NCBI GenBank assembly: GCA_030148325.1
Contig: JASBTR010000013.1
Location: forward strand, 1-45,284
Length of the DNA stretch: 45,284 nucleotides
Direction: 5' to 3'
From: Gammaproteobacteria bacterium
GTDB lineage: Bacteria > Pseudomonadota > Gammaproteobacteria > UBA6429 > Thiohalophilaceae
Positions 35,907 to 43,381 of the stretch are shown piece after piece; position 1 is the first letter of the stretch; the number at the start of each line of letters is the position of its first letter. A program made the translations under genes and the position numbers. The notes beneath the pieces were generated by a model. That model worked only from the letters and a program-made list of their open reading frames with translations, searched no databases and was not told the DNA's origin.

Positions 35907-37449
35907 GCTCAGCCTCACCCGTTGCGAGATGCTCCTGCTTTAATTGCGCCAGCCCAGCCTGAAAATGGGCCAGCGCCTTGCGCAGTTTTTTGCAATCCGT
36001 TTCCGCCGCCCTGAAAATACCGATACGGCGGCGATCTGCCCGCTTGCGCAAACCAGGCTGGCGCCTGCCCTCAAAGCGCTCGTCGAACCAGCGGTTGCCA
36101 TGACGATAATAGCAGTCACCCGTACGGCAGCCGGTAACAAAAACACCATCCGCACCGTGCTTCAGCGCATATTCGATCATCGTTGGCGGAATCATGCCGG
36201 CACAAAAATAACTGATAACCGCAATGTTGGAGGACTCGAGGCCGGAGAAATCCAGCGCGTTGTCACAACCAAATATGATCACCCTGTTTTCGCCTTTAAG
36301 CTGCGCGAGTGCGGCGTCAACGTGATCCCGAATGTCATTGATCGGCATCTGCGGCATGTCGATGCCGGTCACCAGTTCTTTTTTCGCATGCCGGAACGGA
36401 TTGGAGGAATGGCAGGAACCCACGCAGATACCGCAGGCCGCGCACAGGTGATCGAGCACCACCACCTCATGCTCCCAGCGTGCGCCATCCGTCCTCTGCT
36501 GCACGTTAATGGCGTCGAAGGGACAGTCCCGGGCGCATTGCTCGCAACCATTACACTCATCCAGGTGAACCACAGCGGCCGGTCCTGTCTTTTTCGGCGG
36601 TAGCCAGGGCATCAGCATCAGAAACGTGGTGATACTCAGAGTCAGAACCCAGACCTGCCCCGACGTCCATTGATCCAGCAGCGGGTAGATATTGAGATAA
36701 AACCAGTCGAAATTCAGCACCGCCGGCGTTTTGGCAAGATCCGCCGCTTCATGACTGACGGCCGGGGCTATCAGCGACAGGATCAACAGGGCCAGAAAAC
36801 TACCCACGGCGAGCCCACGGGGTGCGATAATGGACACATCAGAAAGGCGCTTCACATGAATCCACAGCGCAAAAAACAGGATCACAGGCTGACCCAGCAG
36901 GTGCAGGAAACCCATCAGGGTAAAAAAACGATCGTTGATCTGACTTTCGAGGAAATTTCGCGACATGGAGGCCGGCAGAAAGGGTAAGGCATCCATCAAC
37001 TGGGAGGATTTGAGCGCCACATAGAGCGCCAGTTCGTCCCACACCAGCCAGTAGCCAGTAATCCCCAGGGTCACGACAAACCACAGGTTCGGCACCCCGG
37101 TCAGCCAGGAAAACCAGCGAAATCCCCGGTAACGATCGAGGGAAAATTCCCTGAACATATGCAGAATAATTGTCACTATCACCGCATCAGAGGTGTAACG
37201 ATGCAGACTGCGCATGACACCGGCGGCATACCACTGATCATGGGTCATATACTCAACCGACGCATAGGCACCGGAAAGGCTGGTATCAAAAAAGACGAAC
37301 AGATACAGCCCGCTGACAAAGATAATCCAGAAAAAGAAAAAGGACAGTGTTCCCAGATGATACAGCGGATTCCAGTCGTGCCCGAAGGAAATATTAAACC
37401 AGTTCTCAAGCGCCAGATAGCCCCGCTTAACCGGATTGATGTAACTCAA
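35899..37449 (-). CDS. Fusion: b6-type cytochrome b + 2x[4Fe-4S] ferredoxin + MvhD-like domain
   Basis: This 516-residue protein has three parts. Residues 1-285 are a PetB/PetD-like cytochrome b with His83/His97 and His183/His198 (spacing 14 and 15, the b6 pattern) and a WFYLNIYPLL segment like the PEWY region. Residues ~295-350 hold two ferredoxin clusters (C299-C302-C305-C309 and C336-C339-C342-C346). Residues ~385-495 resemble the methyl-viologen-reducing hydrogenase delta subunit MvhD, with Cys395, Cys416, Cys441 and Cys446 (GCRTGDCYYRHGN). It should pass electrons between quinol and cytoplasmic Fe-S centres or a partner. No Rieske gene is adjacent. It opens a three-gene operon with its own FNR/DNR box. 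Confidence 0.85.
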   Translation of the reverse strand: MSYINPVKRGYLALENWFNISFGHDWNPLYHLGTLSFFFFWIIFVSGLYLFVFFDTSLSGAYASVEYMTHDQWYAAGVMRSLHRYTSDAVIVTIILHMFREFSLDRYRGFRWFSWLTGVPNLWFVVTLGITGYWLVWDELALYVALKSSQLMDALPFLPASMSRNFLESQINDRFFTLMGFLHLLGQPVILFFALWIHVKRLSDVSIIAPRGLAVGSFLALLILSLIAPAVSHEAADLAKTPAVLNFDWFYLNIYPLLDQWTSGQVWVLTLSITTFLMLMPWLPPKKTGPAAVVHLDECNGCEQCARDCPFDAINVQQRTDGARWEHEVVVLDHLCAACGICVGSCHSSNPFRHAKKELVTGIDMPQMPINDIRDHVDAALAQLKGENRVIIFGCDNALDFSGLESSNIAVISYFCAGMIPPTMIEYALKHGADGVFVTGCRTGDCYYRHGNRWFDERFEGRRQPGLRKRADRRRIGIFRAAETDCKKLRKALAHFQAGLAQLKQEHLATGEAEHE

Positions 37450-37506
37450 AATCTGTGTCCTCTGAGATGACGAATTTAAGGTCTATTCCATAGCAGAATA
37501 GTATGG

Positions 37507-37548
37507 ATTTTAGTCGCTGGCGCGCTAACTGTATTTGACCTTTATCAA
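37507..37548 (-). promoter_or_regulatory. FNR/DNR box and -10 element for the cytochrome b fusion operon
   Basis: TTGACCTTTATCAA at 37535-37548 matches TTGAT-N4-ATCAA at 9 of 10 positions. TAAAAT at 37507-37512 (reverse strand) is a strong -10 exactly 22 nt away. The first gene starts at 37449. The box overlaps the stop codon of the SCO gene (37545-37547), so the second module has its own promoter within a same-strand gene series. Confidence 0.72.
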
Positions 37549-38429
37549 ACAGTCGGAGGCTGTTTACTGTAGCGGTATTCACGCACGATGAAGACTATCG
37601 TAAAGATGATTATAATCAGGCCAATAAACATTCCGATGAAAAGAGAATAATCGAACTGATAGCTATCGGTATAGGGATCGTAGGTGGTGCAGAAAAGACG
37701 CACATTGTCCACCAGCGTGGCAAAAAAGCCCTGATTGGTTTTGGGGTGCCCGAGAACCAGTTCCATCAGCGGTTCAATCAGCAACTGAGTATCAAAAACC
37801 TCGCCATAAACCTGGCGATAAATCTTCCCGCTCGCATCAACCACCGTCGCCTGCACCACATGATCAAAGCCATTGGGCGAGGCAAAGAAAACAAACCCCA
37901 ACTGCTTCGACAGGGCGGCAATGGTCTCACTGTCTGCACTGAGCAAATACCAGCCGCTGTTTTCTATTCCCTGTTTACGGGCAAAATGCTGCATTGCCTG
38001 TGGCGTATCATATTGAGAATCAAAACCGATCGCCAGCACGGAAAAACTGTCATTGCCCAATGTTTCTCGCGCCTTCTCCACCACTTTTGCAAGATGGCGT
38101 ATAGTCATGGGGCAGGTCTTGTAACAACTGGTGTAAACCATGCTGATGACAATGGGTTTGCCCAGTAGCGCCTGTGTGGATACCGCCCTGCCGTGATCAT
38201 CCGTCAGCGAGAAATGCCCCAGAGTCCGCCCTATGGCATCCTGACTGGCCTGCAGGGCTGACTTGTACTGGAAGGTCTGGATGGATTTTTTCTGGGCTGC
38301 ATTTTCGGCATTCACATCCGCGAACAGCGCCAGCCATGCAAACAGGGCGGCGAAAAAAACCGGGCAGATGCCGGACTTCATGAACCATAGATTTGGGGCG
38401 GCAAACGGCATCAACCAGCCTCCCGTCAT
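37545..38429 (-). CDS. SCO1/SenC family protein with C-terminal membrane anchor
   Basis: This 294-residue thioredoxin-fold protein has the copper motif CYKTCPMTI and a distal His in GFDHVVQATVVD. An N-terminal hydrophobic signal or anchor (~17-38) is unusual in being paired with a second transmembrane segment at the C-terminus (FIGMFIGLIIIIFTIVFIV). The start ATG 38429 overlaps the ctaB stop (ATGA); an internal ATG at residue 17 is an alternative. It probably loads or reduces the CuA site of the subunit II encoded upstream in this operon. SCO (SenC) genes are also reported beside NO reductase genes norSY in ammonia oxidisers. Confidence 0.87.
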   Translation of the reverse strand: MTGGWLMPFAAPNLWFMKSGICPVFFAALFAWLALFADVNAENAAQKKSIQTFQYKSALQASQDAIGRTLGHFSLTDDHGRAVSTQALLGKPIVISMVYTSCYKTCPMTIRHLAKVVEKARETLGNDSFSVLAIGFDSQYDTPQAMQHFARKQGIENSGWYLLSADSETIAALSKQLGFVFFASPNGFDHVVQATVVDASGKIYRQVYGEVFDTQLLIEPLMELVLGHPKTNQGFFATLVDNVRLFCTTYDPYTDSYQFDYSLFIGMFIGLIIIIFTIVFIVREYRYSKQPPTV

Positions 38430-39283
38430 AGGGCTACTACATCAAAAACCGCAAAAAACAGCAGGCTAACCAGTTGCACCAGTGAGGCGAAGAAGTTGCG
38501 CATGGCCATTCGGGGCGTCGTATCTCGAACCAGCAGAATACTCCGGTAAACAAAATAACCGCCGCCCAGAAGCGCACCGGCAAGGTAGAGCCAGCCAAGG
38601 CCGTAAAAAAAGGGTAGAACCGAGACACTGGCCAGGAGTATGGCATTCCAGAGCACCGCCTTTGCCGCCGCCCTGTCACCCTTAACAACCGGCAGCATAG
38701 GCACACCGGCAGCCGCGTAATCCTTGTGCTTGGCAATTGCCAGACTCCAGAAATGCGGCGGCGTCCAGAGAAACAGCACCATCGCCAGAATGATGGGGAC
38801 AGGCCCCAAATTCGGATCAACCACAGCCGCGCCCGCGAGCACGGCAAAACTTCCTGATGCGCCACCAATAATGATATTGATCCAGGTTCGCCGTTTTAAC
38901 CACACGGTGTAAACAATGGCATAGAAAAAAGCGCCCAGGAAAATAAACAGAGCCGCCACACCATTGAGCGTATAGGCCGCCGCTGCGATGCTAACTACGA
39001 GCAGCAATAATATTATTGACAGCCAGATGGGGTTACTGCTGGAAAATTCACCGGTGACAAAAGGGCGATCTTTTGTGCGCGTCATGAGTCCGTCATAATC
39101 ACGCTCATAATACTGATTAAATGCGCCCGCACTGCTGGATGCCATGAGTATGGTCAGGGCCAGCACCGCCACCTGCCACGCGGGAACAGAAGCGCCCGGG
39201 GTGACAACCATTGCGACCACAGCCGTAATGGTCATGATGACCCCGATGCGGATTTTGAAAAGATTAATAAGTTGCCTGACCAT
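38426..39283 (-). CDS. ctaB: Protoheme IX farnesyltransferase (heme O synthase) CtaB
   Basis: This 285-residue polytopic UbiA-family prenyltransferase has the first Asp-rich site NQYYERDYDGLMTRTKDRP, typical of CtaB/CyoE, and the second region around YAAAGVPMLPVVKGD. It adds farnesyl to heme B to form heme O, the precursor of heme A made by CtaA (42321-43361). It is 114 nt after subunit I, with a strong hairpin in that gap, and overlaps the SCO gene. Presence of both ctaB and ctaA suggests the heme-copper enzyme here uses an o- or a-type heme. Confidence 0.92.
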   Translation of the reverse strand: MVRQLINLFKIRIGVIMTITAVVAMVVTPGASVPAWQVAVLALTILMASSSAGAFNQYYERDYDGLMTRTKDRPFVTGEFSSSNPIWLSIILLLLVVSIAAAAYTLNGVAALFIFLGAFFYAIVYTVWLKRRTWINIIIGGASGSFAVLAGAAVVDPNLGPVPIILAMVLFLWTPPHFWSLAIAKHKDYAAAGVPMLPVVKGDRAAAKAVLWNAILLASVSVLPFFYGLGWLYLAGALLGGGYFVYRSILLVRDTTPRMAMRNFFASLVQLVSLLFFAVFDVVAL

Positions 39284-39354
39284 TTTAGCCTTTGTCTTTG
39301 TCGCGTTGCTTTAAACTGCTCAGATACTACAACTCAGGAGATAAATATTATTAT

Positions 39355-39388
39355 CAGGCCGGACAGTGTTATTACACCGTCCGGCCTG
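39355..39388 (-). terminator. Strong hairpin between heme-copper subunit I and ctaB
   Basis: CAGGCCGGAC (39355-39364) pairs perfectly with GTCCGGCCTG (39379-39388), plus an inner GTG/CAC pairing after one mismatch. In the minus-strand transcript an AU-rich stretch (ATAATAATATTT) follows, not a clean U-run. It may be a partial terminator or 3'-stabilising structure, raising subunit I/II over the assembly genes. Confidence 0.6.
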
Positions 39389-39397
39389 CTCCAGCTG

Positions 39398-41143
39398 CTA
39401 ACTGCCCATCGGCCAGACCGAGGACAGATACTTCCAGTTGATGAAGTAGTAAACAACAAAGGTCACCAGCAGCAGGAGCGCCAGAACAAAGGTTCCCGGC
39501 GCCTCGAAGCCGGAGCCGCCGGCAGCATGGTGCTGATCTTCCAGCTTCGCTGCCCTGGCCAGTTTTTCAGGCTTATCAACATTATAAATCGATGCCGCCA
39601 GCGCCTTGCCGGTGAAACACTCGAGGAAGCCGGCGGACGATTCCAGTTTCTTGCCAAACAGCAACGAACCCACGGTAATCAGCAGGAAGGCCCCGCCGCC
39701 TACAATGGCCAGCACGCCGCCGATCGCTCCTATCGCCATCATGGTATACGCCATTCCGGGATATTCAAACCCAAGCATGGCGCCGGTGAAGTCCATATCC
39801 CAGTGACGACGTGAAACCCCGAGTGTTCCTGCTCCCAGAAAAAACAGAATCAATATCACCATGCCACCGCCAAATATATAGGGTTGCAGTTTGGCCAGCC
39901 AGGGGAGAATCATCTGCCGACGGAACAATACCGGGATCAGCAAATAAGTCAGCGCCATGAACGCCAGGGTTGTACCTGTAACCACAGTGGCATGGAAATG
40001 CGCAGGCACGTAGATCGTATTATGGATAATCAGGTTGATCTGCTCAGTACCCATGACCACCCCGGTAATACCGCCGAGGAAGCCGAAAGTAACCAGTGAA
40101 ATAAACATGCCGGAGAACACCGGATTGCCCCAGGGTGCCTTACGCAACCATTCAAACAATCCCTTGGTCAGTCCCTTCTGACGCTGAGCAACCTCGATCG
40201 AACCCGGTACAGTCAAACCGTGGATCATACTGGCCAGCACAGCAAGATACATGGCGTAACTGGTATTGAAGATCTTCCATTCGGTGCTAATGCCCGGATC
40301 CACCAGGATGTGATGCGCACTGGCCAGCTGCAGAAACGCGATGTAGAGCAGGTAGGCAAAACGACTGACCTTTTCCGACATGGGTCGCGCACCGAAAAGA
40401 ATACCCGCGATCAGATACCATATCGCCACATGGGCTGCGACGTTAATCTGCTGGGAAGAATGACCCAACGCCCACCAGATAACACGGTACATTTCCGCAT
40501 CGATATGGTTGATGTAGCCAATTGACCAGAGAAAGGTGGGAACCAGAATGATAGCGCCACTGGCAATGGTGAAAACGGCAATAATCGCCGCCGTGATGGC
40601 GCCGAAAGTAACCAGCGGAACAGAACCTTCATAGGTCTTTTCCTGGTGTGCGATAACCAGGGTGCCGAAAAAGACGAAAACCTGCACCAGCGCCCCCACG
40701 GCAAACAGGATTAGCCCCAGATAGAAATGCGGTGCCGCCTGCATGGGCACATAAGAGGTCATCATGACGCTCGAATTACCCTGAAACACGGCAACATTAT
40801 TCATGATTGCGCCGATCAGCATGAGGAAAAATCCTGCCCATGCCCAGCCCGGCGTCGCCAGTCGGCAACGCAACAGGGTTGTCGAAGCAAAATGCAGAAT
40901 CGCCATTTCAAAAAAGATGACCCAGAAAATCAGGGCATTGATGCCATGTGCAGTCAGAACCTGATAAAACAGGTCAGCAGGAAGCAGATGCACTTCCTGC
41001 CAACGAGTGAGCACAACCCCAAGTGCGAGAATACCAGCAACCAACAGTGCAACGACGCCGGCAACCGCATTCACTTTCATCAGACGTTCTGCATCACGGT
41101 TAAAATAGAATCCCGAATCGGGACATAGACGAAATGAAGACAT
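39398..41143 (-). CDS. B-family-like heme-copper reductase subunit I with Gln at the active-site Tyr position (candidate NO reductase)
   Basis: This 581-residue, ~13-14-span protein has low-spin heme His66 and His384, high-spin heme His382 (VPAHFHAT) and a full set of CuB ligands: His228 (WWALGHSSQQ), His277 and His278 (SAHHILVDPGISTEWK). The HH-x4-PGI..-x-WK layout is that of B-family (ba3-like) oxygen reductases. Position +4 after His228, where oxidases have the cross-linked Tyr and cNOR has Glu, is Gln232. Loss of this Tyr is a feature of B-family-derived NO reductases (eNOR/sNOR types). With a CuA subunit II, a small peptide, SCO and CtaB around it, and an FNR/DNR box, an NO reductase is plausible. 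An unusual O2 reductase remains possible. Confidence 0.82.
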   Translation of the reverse strand: MSSFRLCPDSGFYFNRDAERLMKVNAVAGVVALLVAGILALGVVLTRWQEVHLLPADLFYQVLTAHGINALIFWVIFFEMAILHFASTTLLRCRLATPGWAWAGFFLMLIGAIMNNVAVFQGNSSVMMTSYVPMQAAPHFYLGLILFAVGALVQVFVFFGTLVIAHQEKTYEGSVPLVTFGAITAAIIAVFTIASGAIILVPTFLWSIGYINHIDAEMYRVIWWALGHSSQQINVAAHVAIWYLIAGILFGARPMSEKVSRFAYLLYIAFLQLASAHHILVDPGISTEWKIFNTSYAMYLAVLASMIHGLTVPGSIEVAQRQKGLTKGLFEWLRKAPWGNPVFSGMFISLVTFGFLGGITGVVMGTEQINLIIHNTIYVPAHFHATVVTGTTLAFMALTYLLIPVLFRRQMILPWLAKLQPYIFGGGMVILILFFLGAGTLGVSRRHWDMDFTGAMLGFEYPGMAYTMMAIGAIGGVLAIVGGGAFLLITVGSLLFGKKLESSAGFLECFTGKALAASIYNVDKPEKLARAAKLEDQHHAAGGSGFEAPGTFVLALLLLVTFVVYYFINWKYLSSVWPMGS

Positions 41144-41145
41144 GA

Positions 41146-41685
41146 TTATTTATCCTCCACGTAGATCTTGCCCACCATGGTATGGTGACCAATACCACAA
41201 TATTCATTACAAACCACCCCGTACTCACCGGCCTGATCAGGCGTCATATTGATGACCATTTCATAGCCTGGCACCACCTGCAAATTGATATTGACAGGCT
41301 GCAGGGAGAAACCGTGCTGATAATCCATTGAGGACAGATGGAAGCGATAACTCTTGTCTTTCTCCAGTTCCAGAATCGGCCACCACTGCCACAGACGCCC
41401 CAGCATATAGACATCGCTGCCGGCAGGGGGATGCACAACCGGGATACCGGCTTCCTCGCGCACCGTGTATTTGTCAATCATTTCCTGCACCCTGGCTCCA
41501 TACGCCGCAGGCGTAGTCTGGTAGGCCTCGGTGGAAAGGTTTTGCTTACCATAGACATGCCAGATAGGCATCATGGCAAACATGATCAAACACCAGGTCA
41601 GGGCAATGCCAATCCAGATGAGTTCCTGGCGCCCGACAGGCTCATTCCACCAAATTCGCTCGGCAGGCGGTAAAAATGAAGTCAT
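41146..41685 (-). CDS. Heme-copper reductase subunit II with CuA site
   Basis: This 179-residue protein has one N-terminal transmembrane segment (~23-42) and a cupredoxin domain with an intact binuclear CuA site: His124 (DYQHGFS), Cys159, Cys163, His167 and Met170 (C-x3-C-x3-H-x2-M in VVCNEYCGIGHHTM). It accepts electrons from a periplasmic cytochrome c or cupredoxin and passes them to subunit I. Its stop lies 2 nt before the subunit I start. The domain is short, as in ba3-type subunit II. CuA argues for cytochrome c rather than quinol as donor. Confidence 0.92.
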   Translation of the reverse strand: MTSFLPPAERIWWNEPVGRQELIWIGIALTWCLIMFAMMPIWHVYGKQNLSTEAYQTTPAAYGARVQEMIDKYTVREEAGIPVVHPPAGSDVYMLGRLWQWWPILELEKDKSYRFHLSSMDYQHGFSLQPVNINLQVVPGYEMVINMTPDQAGEYGVVCNEYCGIGHHTMVGKIYVEDK

Positions 41686-41717
41686 AGCTAATCCTCCTCA
41701 AAAAAAACCAGTGTTGG

Positions 41718-41870
41718 TTATGGCGCGACAGGTAAGGTGACGATTTCCATAATTCCCCAGATAATGTAGAAAACCGTCGGCATCACCACCCCGATAAACA
41801 ACAGCAGGAAGGGATTATCGATTAAGGATTGCATCGCGGGGATACGTTCATCTTCATCATTATTTGACAT
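41718..41870 (-). CDS. 50-residue membrane peptide, likely small heme-copper subunit
   Basis: This short gene runs from ATG 41870 to TAA 41718 with AGGAG 8 nt upstream. The peptide has an acidic N-terminus (MSNNDEDERIPAMQSLIDN) and one membrane span (PFLLLFIGVVMPTVFYIIWG). It is the first gene of the operon, 32 nt before subunit II. B-family oxidases carry a similarly small one-helix subunit (IIa), which makes a structural role likely. No database comparison was possible. Confidence 0.75.
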   Translation of the reverse strand: MSNNDEDERIPAMQSLIDNPFLLLFIGVVMPTVFYIIWGIMEIVTLPVAP

Positions 41871-41990
41871 GGTAATAGCTCCTGTTGGTCAGTGTCAGCA
41901 ACACGACGATGTGCTTGTTATTTATAATTTGCGGATGTCCGGCAAATCTTTAGCCTGCCTGGCCATCCAGAATTTAAAAACTTTGGCGGT

Positions 41991-42032
41991 ATTACATACT
42001 GTAATTACGCCGCCAACTTTGACCTAAATCAA
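41991..42032 (-). promoter_or_regulatory. FNR/DNR box and -10 element for the heme-copper reductase operon
   Basis: TTGACCTAAATCAA at 42019-42032 matches TTGAT-N4-ATCAA at 9 of 10 positions. TGTAAT (reverse strand, 41991-41996) lies 22 nt away and differs from TATAAT at one base. The first gene begins at 41870. In the opposite direction, towards ctaA, no good -10 is found at that spacing. Confidence 0.68.
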
Positions 42033-42320
42033 TTTGCGACCCTAATACCTGATTTTTTTAATCGGAGAACGTTCTTCCCCGTCATGCTCGAGAACTGAAA
42101 TGTTAAGAATTAATACAAAAAAGTAGGGGCATTTAATTCGTCAATTTGCATTTTTGTTTTTAAGTATTGAGCAACAAAATAAAATGACGCCGATCCCCTT
42201 TTTATTCTTTGATGCTCCGTTCGCAACCGCCTCAAAACAGTCAGGTTTCCAATACCTGTTCCATCTGATAATATTTTGAACGTTTTATGTGCAACACGCC
42301 ACCGGGAGCTAAAGCAGGCC
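42033..42320. other. Upstream region of ctaA
   Basis: This is the rest of the 450-nt gap between the divergent heme-copper operon and ctaA. It is AT-rich. No convincing ORF, repeat or clear promoter for ctaA was recognised; a TTG-initiated extension of ctaA from 42276 is possible but unlikely. Confidence 0.4.
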
Positions 42321-43361
42321 ATGACATTATCGAATAACAATCAAAAAGCTATCGCCATCTGGCTTTTTATCTGCTGCGCCGCCATTTTCGCCATGGTCGT
42401 ACTCGGCGGCGTCACCCGTCTGACCGGCTCCGGCCTTTCCATGGTTGAATGGGAACCCCTGATGGGTGTCCTGCCCCCCCTCAGCCACTCGGAGTGGCAG
42501 GAAACGTTTCTTCTGTACCAGCAATTTCCCGAATATCTGATAAATAATTACAGCATGAATCTGGAGGAATTCAAGTCCATCTTCTGGTTCGAATATTCTC
42601 ATCGTCTGCTGGGGCGTGCTATCGGGGTTATATTCATTATCCCTCTGATCTATTTCATTATCACCGGCAAGGTTAGAAAATCCCTGATCCCCAAACTGGT
42701 CGGCATGTTCATACTCGGCGGCCTGCAGGGGCTGATGGGATGGTACATGGTAAAAAGCGGCCTGGTGCAGGATCCCCACGTCAGCCAGTACCGGCTAACC
42801 GCCCACCTGGCCCTGGCCTTTATTGTCTATGCCTATATTTTCTGGGCCGCACTGGATCTGTTTTTCTCACGCCAGGACAGCTACATCGAAACCTCACCGG
42901 GAAAGCTGAAGCGGTTCTCGGTGCTGCTCACCCTGTTCATTTTCATCACCGTCCTTTCCGGTGGCTTTGTCGCAGGACTCAAAGCCGGTTATGTTTTTAA
43001 CACCTTTCCATTGATGGGCGGGCGGCTGATACCCGAGAGCATTTTCGCCCTCTCGCCGGTCTGGAAAAATTTCTTTGAGAATATGGCGACCGTCCAGTTT
43101 GACCATCGCGTCATGGCGACCATGCTGTTTATCATTGTGCCCCTGTTCTGGCTGACCGCCACCCGTCAGAATATCCCGGTCAGGGCAAGGGTTGGGGTGC
43201 ATCTGCTACTGGCAATGCTGGTCGTCCAGCTTGGCCTTGGGATTTCAACGCTACTGTTGCATGTTCCTGTGCCGCTGGCCGCCGCTCATCAGGGTGGGGC
43301 GCTCATGCTCTTCACCATTATGCTGTTCGTCAGCCACGAACTGTGGCGAGCACCGACCTGA
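42321..43361 (+). CDS. ctaA: Heme A synthase CtaA (COX15 type)
   Basis: This 346-residue, eight-span protein has the COX15-type motifs GGVTRLTGSGLSMVEWEP, WFEYSHRLLGRAIG, YRLTAHLALAF, QFDHRVMATML and AAAHQGGALML, whose histidines ligate heme and are catalytic. It converts heme O to heme A, following CtaB. I place the start at ATG 42321, which begins directly before the first conserved span; an upstream TTG frame adds 15 unconserved residues. It is divergent from the heme-copper operon and convergent with the dnr-like gene. The N-terminal extension and motif details are those of the alphaproteobacterial/mitochondrial form rather than the short Bacillus form. Confidence 0.92.
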   Translation: MTLSNNNQKAIAIWLFICCAAIFAMVVLGGVTRLTGSGLSMVEWEPLMGVLPPLSHSEWQETFLLYQQFPEYLINNYSMNLEEFKSIFWFEYSHRLLGRAIGVIFIIPLIYFIITGKVRKSLIPKLVGMFILGGLQGLMGWYMVKSGLVQDPHVSQYRLTAHLALAFIVYAYIFWAALDLFFSRQDSYIETSPGKLKRFSVLLTLFIFITVLSGGFVAGLKAGYVFNTFPLMGGRLIPESIFALSPVWKNFFENMATVQFDHRVMATMLFIIVPLFWLTATRQNIPVRARVGVHLLLAMLVVQLGLGISTLLLHVPVPLAAAHQGGALMLFTIMLFVSHELWRAPT

Positions 43362-43381
43362 ACCCGTTTACTCGCCGTGCT

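Noticed and set aside
42110..42340. 76-residue minus-strand frame upstream of the heme-copper operon
   Set aside because: It overlaps the start of ctaA, lacks an SD and shows no conserved pattern.
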